Below are positions 28,887 through 39,621 of a stretch of DNA of 64,000 nt, in pieces (the first letter of the stretch is position 1; the number at the start of each line of letters is the position of its first letter). Both the position numbers and the translations under genes were made by a program. The stretch is taken from contig UZAN01039503.1 of NCBI GenBank assembly GCA_900618425.1, positions 50,099 to 114,098 of the forward strand, written 5' to 3'. Under the pieces are notes generated by a model. It saw only the letters and a list, made by a program, of their open reading frames with translations. It did not search any database and was not told the DNA's origin. The stretch is from Echinostoma caproni. Its lineage: Eukaryota > Platyhelminthes > Trematoda > Plagiorchiida > Echinostomatidae.

Positions 28887-29294
28887 ATGTATACCAGATT
28901 GCCAATTGAATAATCTCCATATGATACATGGCAAGTTAAATAGAAACGCTTGTAACATTAGAATGAACGGAACCCATTGATAGTAGTGAATTTTACGATC
29001 TTCCCGGTCGGCGATTTTCACGGGAACAGACACATCATTGGTTGGAATGAAATACGTACTGGTCACCCAACACACGGACTCAGCATATTCTTCCTGGGCT
29101 CGGGTGAATTCAGTCGGAACCCAACAGGCAATTGGTTTGCCAATATATTGACGTGCTGAAATGACCAGGGTAAAAATGACCAGCAGTAGTGTGGTGAATG
29201 TGTGACTGAATCGATCTGAGAAGTCATCATCCCGACGAAATTTGCCCGCGTCGAGCTTAAATTTGGTGAGACCAGCGAAAAAGTGTGTGTCCAT
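28887..29294 (-). CDS. Innexin, first coding exon (N-terminal 136 residues)
   Basis: Innexins form gap junctions between invertebrate cells; each subunit has four membrane helices with both ends in the cytoplasm. This exon encodes the N-terminal third. Seen: ATG start; acidic/basic cytoplasmic head with RRDDDFSDRF (about 20-29); helix 1 about 34-49; extracellular loop 1 with Cys57 (IACWVP) and Cys75 (SVCWV), two being usual for this loop; the family signature YYQWVPF at 104-110 leading into helix 2 (about 108-127); then NWQSGIH at 130-136. The frame stays open to 28746, but after CAT comes GTGAGT (28886-28881), a consensus donor, and the residues beyond it stop looking like innexin, so the exon is ended there in phase 0. 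Full innexins are usually about 350-450 residues. The loop 2 and helix 3-4 exons should lie at lower coordinates, but none was recognised there. The start lies 44 bases from the N gap. Confidence 0.92.
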
Positions 29295-29337
29295 GATCGC
29301 TAGCCACCACAGGCGGGCCTACAAACAGCTCAGCTGG

Positions 29338-29854
29338 ACTCCAGTGGGCTAGGTCATTGTTTTTGAGCAGATNNNNNNNNNNNNNNNNNNNNNNNNNNNN
29401 NNNNNNNNNNNNNNNNNNNNNNNNNNNNNNNNNNNNNNNNNNNNNNNNNNNNNNNNNNNNNNNNNNNNNNNNNNNNNNNNNNNNNNNNNNNNNNNNNNNN
29501 NNNNNNNNNNNNNNNNNNNNNNNNNNNNNNNNNNNNNNNNNNNNNNNNNNNNNNNNNNNNNNNNNNNNNNNNNNNNNNNNNNNNNNNNNNNNNNNNNNNN
29601 NNNNNNNNNNNNNNNNNNNNNNNNNNNNNNNNNNNNNNNNNNNNNNNNNNNNNNNNNNNNNNNNNNNNNNNNNNNNNNNNNNNNNNNNNNNNNNNNNNNN
29701 NNNNNNNNNNNNNNNNNNNNNNNNNNNNNNNNNNNNNNNNNNNNNNNNNNNNNNNNNNNNNNNNNNNNNNNNNNNNNNNNNNNNNNNNNNNNNNNNNNNN
29801 NNNNNNNNNNNNNNNNNNNACTCCAGTGGGCTAGGTCATTGTTTTTGAGCAGAT
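29338..29854. other. Assembly gap of N flanked by a perfect 35-bp direct repeat
   Basis: Bases 29373-29819 are N (447 bases). The 35 bases before the gap (29338-29372) and the 35 after it (29820-29854) are identical, starting ACTCCAGTGGGCTAGG and ending TTTTTGAGCAGAT. Repeated ends around a gap usually mean that two contigs overlapped and were scaffolded instead of merged, so the gap may hold no missing sequence. A genuine tandem repeat that stopped assembly is the alternative. It lies directly upstream of the innexin start codon, so it affects the 5' UTR and promoter. Confidence 0.9.
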
Positions 29855-31342
29855 AAATTGTCACACAAATGTCCGCATGCGTTTGAAACCTCTCGAAAAA
29901 CCACGAGTAGGTTTGCTGGTCGACAACTCTGTAATGATGTTCAACAATTCACCGAAGACGAGCTCTCCAGCCTTATAAGTACACAAAACAGATCACAGTT
30001 TGATGTCGATTTATTTGGAAAAACAGCTATGCACGACCAAATATTCCATCATTCTTCCCTGAACCGGTGTGAGAGCAGTACAAAGGAAATGGTTACTTCC
30101 ACGGGTTGAGTGCGAGACCGAAAAATGAATTAGAATAATTTACGCTACACGAGGTGATATATGAGGCGCATGACTCGATCACACACAAAATGGGTCAGGA
30201 CAAACGGCGTGTCCAATCAGCAGAAGGCATAGGTTGTCGGGCGCAGCCATGTGTAATGGACTGATTGCCCAACCAGGCAACGGTTGCCCAACTGCATAGC
30301 TGTTGGCTGCAATTGGTTCACAACAGAAAAATTCGTATATATGGTGACGCAGTCAAGGGGATAGGCAGAGTAACAGACGCGCCCGCGAACGAAATACTAC
30401 TATGGGAGTGCACACGTGCTCACTAACAAATATACGCACGCACAATCGCACGCAAGCAGGGAACACAGACATGCACAAAAATGTTTGCTCACAATTTCAA
30501 ATTCCAGTAAAAGAAAATACTACAGATCGCATCAAACAAATTGTGATATAACCAAGGTGTTCTAGCACAGGTTGGTTTAACCGCCTCCTCTGTTTGCCTG
30601 CATAAAGAATGTTTCAAATCTACAACGTCCCACTTATTCGTTGTGGTTTTTTCGAGAACAATCCAAGGAGTTATATTGTGCAACTTTTAAGTTAGAAGGA
30701 AACAATGTGTCTGCACAACAATGCAGTTTAAACAATCCAAAATAAATATGATTTCCAATGTCCTTCAAAGTACGATAAACGTACATTTTTGTCCCTATAT
30801 AAACCTGTAAATGGTCTCAGTGAGCCACGGGATGGTATAACCTGTATGGGCTTCATCTAGCACAATAATACCTGGTTACCCAACCAATCGTTATGTTTCC
30901 TTGTTTAATAGCGTGGAACAAAAGCCGATGACATATTCTCTAATTGGGTCACCATTAGTTTTTGAATGATCACTGCTAGCCCTCTGTCGATCTCCATTGG
31001 TTTTTCATTGATAGAAACTATTGCAGAAAATTTCCAACTTGTTAGTTAATCTTCATATTTCTAAAAGGACGGCGATCAGACGATTTTCTGTGAGGTTATT
31101 TTGAGACCGGAGAGAGTTACTGATTAACCAATCACCTCACTTTGGTAGTTCGCACAATCCTGATAACACCCTTGATTTTTGCTTCAATCCTGTCGAAGCG
31201 TGTAATGAGGCAAAACTACCGCGGCTGCTTTAAAACCAAACAAAAGCTCAACGAGGCATGTATTTGCAGGCACAACGACAATGCGGATTTTATTCTGGTG
31301 CTCAAAATTATCACCCTTCGCGGTAAGCAGAATTCGAGATAC
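29855..31342. other. Innexin upstream region, no coding sequence recognised
   Basis: Part of this, about 30180-30420, is richer in G, C and CpG than its surroundings, with CCAAT on the plus strand at 30213, CCAAT on the minus strand at 30316 and a repeated GCCCAAC. It could include the innexin promoter, about 0.9-1.1 kb from the ATG (less if the N gap is spurious). No start site can be fixed. Confidence 0.3.
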
Positions 31343-31433
31343 CTTCGTAACTTTAATTAGGACTGTCAGAAAAAAACGAGTTTTGACGACGAAAAGTTGG
31401 TGTGCGATAGTATTCAAGTCATAAAGGTTTGAT
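31343..31433 (-). CDS. Candidate exon C of the same unrecognised membrane protein
   Basis: A pyrimidine-rich acceptor (CCCGTCTCTCGTATTTCTCAATAG) precedes 31433. The 91-bp exon supplies the one base needed to complete exon B's split codon (CG+A, Arg), then reads SNLYDLNTIAHQLF and continues through FFLTVLI to VTK, ending in phase 0 before GTATCT (31342-31337). The B-C intron would be 280 bp. Phase agreement plus signals at both ends make chance less likely, though GTATCT is a weak donor. The next exon was not found: several AG acceptors lie below 31300, but the ones tried gave early stops. A plus-strand frame overlaps this interval and is taken to be a shadow. Confidence 0.4.
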
Positions 31434-31713
31434 CTATTGAGAAATACGAGAGACGGGTTCAACATAAATTTTTGATTAAATATGACCAAGAATTTGAACT
31501 ATTCAACGAATTAGAGAGCAATAAACGCAAATTCAGCAACCTATCATCAATTTCTGTTTCTTATCGGTTTACTGGTCTGAAATTTGACAAATAGTATTTC
31601 GCCACAGAAACGTCTCGCACACCATGCTACTGATTACACGCTTAACGATTTTCGTTTAAGGAAATTAGGTATTTGAACAATTAACGTGTTATTCATTGGA
31701 AACAAAATCTCAC

Positions 31714-32006
31714 CGAAGGTGAAGAAATAATCGCGCATTCAAACTGCCTATTGCAGCAAAGGATAACGTCAGATTGAGGTACACATCCCCAGTACCAATA
31801 AAATATGGCCGCAGTAAATAGAACTCGATTCCCTCATGTTGTCGTCTCCCTCGCAAAGCATGCTTTTTGTCGGTGAATAGAGATGTTGCGGCATGAATAT
31901 TATTAGTTTCAGTATTGTTCACTCGCGTCGAGTTCACACAGGCAATCATGTAACAGAGCATGCCCACTCCTATGCATAAAGCTTGAAAGTAGGAGAAGCA
32001 AAAACC
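31714..32006 (-). CDS. Candidate exon B of an unrecognised multi-pass membrane protein
   Basis: A strong acceptor, a pyrimidine-rich stretch ending TTGTTGTTACAG, precedes 32006, and a consensus donor GTGAGA (31713-31708) follows 31714. The 293-bp exon encodes 97 residues plus two bases. It starts with a hydrophobic helix (about 4-23, FSYFQALCIGVGMLCYMIAC), then a polar loop with sequons NST and NNT and a basic patch (DKKHALRGRR), then a second hydrophobic stretch (about 62-90) including YLNLTLSFAAIGSL. The frame could be extended upstream as hydrophobic codons, but that part is the pyrimidine tract. Exons A and C join in phase on either side. This is probably a polytopic membrane protein, perhaps a receptor or transporter; the family is not recognised. 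The neighbouring innexin, 2.4 kb further on, has its own ATG and appears to be a separate gene. Confidence 0.55.
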
Positions 32007-33200
32007 CTGTAACAACAATAAAATCACTGAGTTTACAAGATTTGCCACGGGAAATATTGCAGCAAACACCTGATCGATGGATTTACCTTCAATCAATTGT
32101 TCACTTCAATGAATGTCAAAGTTTACCAGGTTAATCAAGCCACAATAACAACTTACCAAAATATACCCCATGTGATTTGATAAAATAAGCATTGATGTTT
32201 AGAATCTTGAAGACGCACTTAAAAACAGGGTAAACAGTGAGGATTTATATTGAAGATAAGGAGGGGAGTAGGTTAAATGATGATACATTGACTCCTTTTC
32301 ATATCAGGCATTGAAGTTCGTTGTCGTTCGAGAGTTTTCTATTCACCTGGTTACTATAATTCAATGGTATTTAGGAATTGTGTATATAGACCATCGGTGA
32401 CTAGGCGTTACTCCATTACACGAAGAGAAACGGACTTTTGTGACGTTTTTGAACAGTCATAAGAAAGGCACATACTGATGTGTCAAAATAAAAACTGTTG
32501 TACACCCTTCCATTTTACTCATCATGCGGAATTCTTGGGTCTGTTTTGAGGAAACAACGTTGTCACTCTGTCCCTACAGTTCGTGCCACAAGAGATTCTC
32601 ATATTTTGTTCCCGTTTGGACCATAAATATTCTGGACATATTGGGAGTTAATCGAATCCTACCGGAAGATCATATTGGACACACTGCATTTGTCAACTCC
32701 GAAAGCATTGATGAAATATGCGTCAAGTTACCGTACAGTAAAAAAGTATTGTTATGCTAAATCAACTTTCACACTTGAATAACGTTTATTCAGATAATCA
32801 CGTTGTTCATGCCTGAGATTACTCTTTTTCCGTACGTGCCCTTGTTGCACAGACTGTCTTGAGTATCACGCTTCATTATGAATACTCGTTGTGGTATTAT
32901 CTACTGGCATTGATTATTTATGCAGTATGAATAAAGATCAACTGTTTTAGATATGTTTCATCAGCAGGTAAACTACTTGCACTGCGAAGTGGCCTTATTT
33001 TGACCAAAACTTGTCTTGCAATTGATTAAAAATGACATCTGTTCGAATCAGCTGAATTCTTTTTTATCACCCAACTACTAATTACCATTCGTTCCACATT
33101 GATGAGAACCCACTGCATGTGTTCCTCTACAAAGAATGTATCTGATGTATCTCCATTGCTCAGCAACCGGATAGAGCCAAACTGAGCAAAACAGTATTAC

Positions 33201-33275
33201 CTGAAATGTTGCGTAATTACAATTTCTAAAGAACACCAGCTGGTTGTGAAGCGACTGAAAATGTCCCCTGTACAT
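33201..33275 (-). CDS. Candidate exon A of an unrecognised membrane protein
   Basis: Reading down the minus strand from an ATG at 33275 gives 25 residues starting MYRGHFQSLHNQ and ending YATFQ. The exon ends in CAG followed by GTAATA (33200-33195), an acceptable donor, in phase 0. An in-frame stop lies immediately before the ATG, so either this is the start codon with 5' UTR upstream, or the exon begins at an internal acceptor (TACAG at about 33264). Exon B at 32006 also opens in phase 0, and the join YATFQ-GFCFSYF runs into a hydrophobic segment. The intron would be 1194 bp. The family is not recognised. Confidence rests on splice signals and phase only. Confidence 0.4.
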
Positions 33276-36200
33276 TTATTCGAACCTGTACGATTCGCAA
33301 AGTGAAAGATGTCTAGTACACCGGAGGACATGCTTCTCTCATCAATCGTGACAAAGAGAATGACGAATAAAAACAATTTGTGAATCGGTTTTTGGGTGCC
33401 AGAAAAGATCCACCTATCATCCTCAAAAACCGAGTCACGCGACTCGCATTGATGGACATGGTTAATAAATTTGTGACCTGGCCAACTACATACCGGTTCA
33501 TTTACATCTTGTTTGCTAGTTTTCCTCTTCCGTGAGTCCGGTACGATCACAACCGGGCAAATGGACGCGCGTATACAGACAAACGAGTACCTGTAATTGC
33601 ATGGATGTGTTCTAGTATTTGGCAAAGGGACAGGGAAAAGCTGTGTGTAAATCTAAGGAATCAAGTTTCAATATGTTCCCCAACTGTTTCACCTTTTTAT
33701 GCCACTTTACGTTACAGGAGTTTGGCGTAATTCAGGCTAGACCCACAAATCTACCAACCAAATTGGCTGAATTGCGACTGTTTTTATATCATACTCCGAT
33801 ATTTCCTCTGACCATAATCGACTTTGCCGGAAAATTTACGAAGCACGCAACGGCTAGTTAGGCTTTGGCTCATAAACAAGATATACTGCTTGACAATAGT
33901 ACTTTGTTGGAGATAAGTGATGTAGTTGCGGTGACCGAACATGGGGCTAATACTTGCATCAAGTGGAGTAATGAACAAGCTTGTTTTTACCTAATCATAG
34001 CAAGTGCAAACACTGAAACTTTTACACGCGGATCCGCGTCAATAATGATATACCTGTATATATAAGTATTTATACTATGTATAAAATTCTTGACCACAGG
34101 GTAGGTGGTTGGATTATTTCCACTTTTTTCCACACGCAGCCCATCTCTGTTGGCATTTTGCAGCCATCATACCTTGCTCATCTTAGCACTAGCTTTTAGG
34201 TTTATGGCTTTAAGTGAAGCACTTCCAACGTGACTACTTTCTTCAAGAGAACAACTGAAAGTTCAGTTTGATTGCGAAACTGGTATGAAATCTAGCAGGG
34301 TCGAAACAACAGCACAAAGATTCCATATATTACACTTTTCGCTTCTTTTCTCTAAAGAACTAAATCTAACACAAAATCGAAATAACAACTTCATTACTCT
34401 GAATGTGTTCGGTCCAGTCACAACCAGAGAGGCTAGTACAAAGATGAATGCGGTGCGGTGCTCTCGAAACGTTTTCAGAGTTGAATCGTGTTGCGTTCAG
34501 TGGAGAAAGAGCAAAAACAACTTTATAGGCTTGTTGTGACCTATTGAGTACTATGCCTTTATTATTTCTGAATTTAAATTATTTGCAACAATCTTTCAAA
34601 TATGTACAAATGTTTTAGACAGTATTGTGTGATGAAAAGCAGTATGAGGAAACCCCATAGTCACCCAGACCTACTCCGTTCACTTATGGAAAATGCCAGT
34701 CTAAGTGCGGTGACTTGGAGTAGCGTACCACACAGAGTCGTATCGGTAGAAGCGTGGTCCTGAGCTGTACGGTCTTGATTCTTCCTACCAGCAGAGTTGA
34801 GTGCAAATTGTTGGAAAATGGTTTAAGTTTGGTACTATCTCAAAATAAAACGTGAAATACACACTGAACATGAAGTTTATTGGGCATCGTTTTTTTAAAT
34901 TGATGGAAAGTGTCGTTTGGCGGCTCGGTGGCTAGAGGGAGCACAAATAAATAACCTATATTTGTGCGTCAGAGAAATGACATCATGACACTTTCCCTCT
35001 CCCTCTAGCAAATAAAAGTGCACCCACTTACTGATTTCAGGCTATTAGTGTTTAATCATGGACGAACCTGAGACCAATATGAGTGGTTTCAAAGAAACGT
35101 GTAAAACAAGTCATTGGTAAAATCAAGCATATTTTAACCGCAAGCACAAATATCAGTTGAATCTGAATGGGTGTCCAGTTTTGTCGAATGAAATCAAACA
35201 TAAATTAAAGACGAATGTTCAAATTCTGTGTTTTATATACAATGTGCTTTGAGCAAATAGTTGGGAAAATATTCAACGGTATGTTACATGCAGAATGTTG
35301 GACGCCACGAGAAGTCATACATAAAAACAATAGATATTATTTTCTGATGGGAGAGTTTTGAGGCAGAGTTCATCGAATCAGAGTAAAGGCCGAGATGTGG
35401 CACTTCGTTCTTTCCAGATGGTCAAGTGAATAGGCTTCAAAGGGGCTAATACAGGCACTTTACCCGATGTTGATAATGGGTGATCAGCATGAAATCAAAA
35501 CGGAATGTGCTCACTGATGATGCATGCAGTTGTGAAGAGCGTCTCTAGGTATCAAATTGTCGTTTTGTATGGGCTATCAACTCCATTGTCAACCAACACC
35601 TTAAGGCACATGACCGTTTGTATGACTCAATCTTGTCTGATGCATCACATCTCCCTCTCGCTCCATTTCCACTTGTGTCAACAGCAATAAACTTAAACTT
35701 TGATATACTCCACCACGGCTTTTCACAATTACGCTTTACCTCATGTTGTTTTGTCTACTGATTTCCAGGGTACGACTATGAAATGACCTGAGATGATCTC
35801 ATGTACCCCATGCAGCAGTTTCGGCTTTTGCTACGCGTTCTCGCTCTTCGTCAGCGTTGCCTATATATTGTGTCATAGCTTTAAATCCACTCTAGTCTCA
35901 TGTATGCCAAAGCAAAAGTGATAATTACTGAAAATTCTATCCACACTGGATATATTAACTGTCTGCTTGATTGGACGTGAACTACATAGCGCGTCGTTTT
36001 TTCAACGACACGAGAATCGTCTGCGGTTGTCGCGTTATCAATCTGTTTCTTTGAAAACATCTTTCCTGCAGGGGACGAAATAACCTTCATTCATTTTCAT
36101 TCTGCGAACGCCGGTTTATCGTTCTATCAGCTTTTTTCTTTGTTGGCTGATTTCCAAAAGTATTCACCAGAGTCTATCTGATGTGAAACCAAAATGTGCA

Positions 36201-39200
36201 ACAAATTCAGTCCTATGATGACCGGAAAGTGTGAGTGGGATATTTGAAATGGAAGTGTGGAAAGTAAAGCCCACATGGATGTTACTCAAAGTAGTGACAA
36301 TAGTTGAGTTTGTCCAATTTTCTGAATAGTTTGGTTTAATCACTAAAATATGAAACTGGTTATGAAATCAGCTTGAAAAGATGGTTTAGGCTGACCTAAT
36401 CCGGGTTGTATCAAACTTTTCTATCTAAGCGTTCACCAGTGGTTGGTTTATTACTGATACCTTGGAAGAAACTGAAGGTCTTCGGCCGTTGCAGAAATTA
36501 GTGGCATTATTCTCTTTTTGTACACCAAAAGTATAGAATGATCCCCTCGATATGCACACAGTGTATAACCGTACTCTTCAACTAAACCTCGGCCGACCTG
36601 AGTAGAATCGTAGCACAGTTATCACACTTTGCATTTTAATGCATCTTTCGATTTTACTGATGGCATTTCTGTGTTTTTCTATTACCTAATCCATCATTTC
36701 CTCACTTTTGTAAAATGTTTACAAGCATCCTCGGACCAAAAGCTCAACCTTTTAAAATATTTTATTCCTTTCTGTGGAAAATCGCAAACCTTGAAACCCT
36801 GAATACCTCGTCAAAGACTGAAACTGAATCTTCTAGTTGTTCGTTTATGAATGGCATACTATCCAGCTACGTAAATCATGATTGTTTTTCTTTGTATTTT
36901 GCACGTGGTTAAATATCTAAAACATAACATCTAAAGTGAGAATAAGGGATAGACATTGTCTAGGCCGTATGGGTAATTTCAACAATTGTGCAACGGCCTT
37001 GCCATTGGCTTTGAAAAAAGTTTGCGCACTCACGCGTTTCGAGGAGATCACATTCCCAGGCTTGTTGCCAACGTCCATTTAGCCATACATCAGATGCGTA
37101 GTTCATACATGAATTCTGCCGGTGAATCGGGACTCACGTGCTGAAGTGTGTGCAGAAATAGCAATTGTAACGAGAGAATAACTACGGTTCATGACATCGA
37201 GTAAAACATTTATTCAGGTTGAATAACGGCATGTTTCGAGTGAAAACACTGTTTTCTCGTTACAAACTTGAAAATAGAAGTCAAAAACGTTGGTTTGCAC
37301 AATGTATTCATGAAAAACTTGATGCAACTGTACATGCACATACTGAAGCCATGGATGTTTACAGCCAGTAAGATAATACCCGTGAAACGAGGACAGCATT
37401 GCTTATCACAACGGACAACACGACAACACCAACATGGTTCGAGCGGTTTGAGTAGCAGCGATTATCCATTGGAATTAAAAAATAAACCTGCTGCTTCAAC
37501 AATAGCACAAATCACTCTTTTGTTATTCACTACGCAGGATCTGAGTTAAAGCTCGATAAAACATTGTACACAGCTATTTTAAACACCGAAATTGAACTCA
37601 TCTTTTTGTAATCCTCATAACCGATCGAAATGTTCCTCTACAGACCCTTGGAATCAGGCTCAATTTCAGTTTCATGAGTTTACTCAACATAAACTTCGTA
37701 TTTTGAAAGAGGTATTTTTCCATCAAAGATGCATGTCTTTTGTCATCCTTTTTCTTATAACTACTCGTTGGCATAGCACCCAGCACCCAGTCAGTTCATT
37801 TGGCCCCAAAACAACAGATAACCACAGTTTACTCTCTATTATATGTAGTGCCAATGCACATAACAGGGTTTGGTTTGGTACGTCCATGTGGGGATTGGTG
37901 TCGTTTCATCCTTGGACCCTCCATTACCTATGTATAAGGGCGTGAGAAAGTTTTTCAACTTTGTAGACGTGCCCCCAAGCAGCGCCTTTGTGTTCACAGC
38001 CCAGCCCTTTCCTGAGATGCACAAAGTTCAAATCCCAGACGTATCGGTTATTGTGCAGCACGGCCTAACCCTATTATAGCAACATTCAAGTCTATTTCCT
38101 ACTGAATTTAGTGTCCACAGGATTATCTGCGGATGTTCAGTCAACAGGATTGACGATAAGCCTAACTCACGTCATAGTGAAACAGTGAGTTACAATGTAT
38201 TTTAGGTATTTGACGAACATTTTATTGTTTTGTTAAAATTAACTTAAGCGAAAGCAACCATTCCTTCATCATCAAGACTTGGCTGATCCTGGTTCATGTA
38301 TTTTTAAATCTAAGCTTTTCCGTAACATTGTTGAAAACATTCACCGGGTGAGTGAAGTATTCACATTCGTTTCGAGTGTGTGTTCAACATCACTCTTCAT
38401 CATTCTCTGGTCATATACGTTGTGTCAGTAATGAGGAGTTTAACCAGATAAAGTGGCCAAATAGTCAGTGAAGCATTATAAAGGATATTCGAGGTGAATG
38501 AACAAATTGCGGAATTATATTTCCTTTGCACGGAACCCTAAATCTGAGAAATCGTTCCGATCAGATATACATTTCACCCTATCCGGATTCGAGATGTCCT
38601 TTTTGCCCTCATTGACATTTGGTCGTACTGTATAGGTTAATGTGAAACCATTTTCGCACAAAAGTATGAGGGTTTGGCGCCCGGCCCCAGGAAACGGTCT
38701 TGAACAAAAGACAAGCGTTCAGCCAAATTAGCGGATCGGTAACATTTATTTCCTGTTTGGGGCTAACCGCGAGCCTAACACAGACTGTGATTGTGACTAA
38801 GCAGAACTTATATGAATGATTTTGAGGCATTTTACATAGATTGAAGATTGTACAACCAAAGTTTATATGGGGGCAAATCCGGAGGAACATTAAGCGAAAT
38901 GATGAACTTCAGTGCATGATCGTCAGACTTGAGGACTACCCAACCTAAAAAACGACTATTATGGGTTGGAACCGTGTTGGTTTGAGAAATTAAAAACAGA
39001 CATCTTTGATTGTTAACTAACTATTATTGTGGGACTCTTTGAGGTAATGTTCGCAGCTGTTCACAAAATTTCGCGAAATGCCTTTACCGGATGCGGTGAA
39101 TAAACTGAGTAACAACTCTAACTGTGATATTGATGAATTTAAGAGTTTGTGTGAAAGTTGAGACGCAACTGTTCATATGCTGAAGCAAACCTTTTGCCAT

Positions 39201-39318
39201 AGATCTTTATTACATACGACGGCATTTACCTGTTGAGGCACATTGGCTACCAAACATTCTGTTGCATTCTATGCATTTTCATTCTCGTAGTTGTTTATGA
39301 CCACCTCATATTCACTGT
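33276..39318. other. No gene recognised
   Basis: AT-rich DNA with many short frames. Minus-strand frames at 33.3-33.6 kb next to exon A are open but do not join it in phase. Confidence 0.5.
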
Positions 39319-39621
39319 GCTCTCAAACTATCAACGATACGGCCCAACAAAGGCTATGATGTAGTCATATTGGATGTGAACGACTACGTTAAAAAGCAAG
39401 AAATACTTGCTGATAACGAAAATTCCGTTCCGGAAAGTACCGGACGTGACCGGAGAGCAAACGGTGAACAATCGATTACTCGTGAACTACGCCAGCTACA
39501 CACAAATGGCCACAAAGATGCATCAACTACTACCCAACTCCTTCCTCTTGACTCACGGCTGCTTCAAATCTTCAGTTTACCCGAAGTTCACAAAGAAAGG
39601 ATGCTACTACGTCCTATAGTT
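39319..39621 (+). pseudogene. Penelope-like element, RT N-terminal fragment
   Basis: Penelope-like retroelements encode a telomerase-related RT, often with a GIY-YIG nuclease. An open frame of 101 codons reads ALKLSTIRPNKGYDVVILD at its start, then NDYVKKQEILAD, then TGRDRRANGEQSITRELRQL followed by HTNG, and ends FSLPEVHKERMLLRPIV. The family pattern is a PDKG..VVILD..DY run, a RELR.LH.NG segment, and (Y)GLPKVHK.G.PLRPIV; here G-L-P has become S-L-P and DKG is NKG. The similarity stops sharply after RPIV (39621), where the SF..SPTYNLA part should follow, so the rest of the RT is lost or moved. No GIY-YIG domain was recognised. A second open frame over 39407-39619 is a shadow. Confidence 0.82.

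Noticed and set aside
28977..29159. Plus-strand frame inside the innexin exon
   Set aside because: Shadow of the innexin reading frame.
39407..39619. Overlapping frame in the Penelope fragment
   Set aside because: Only the other frame carries the RPNKG, RELRQLHTNG and LRPIV blocks.
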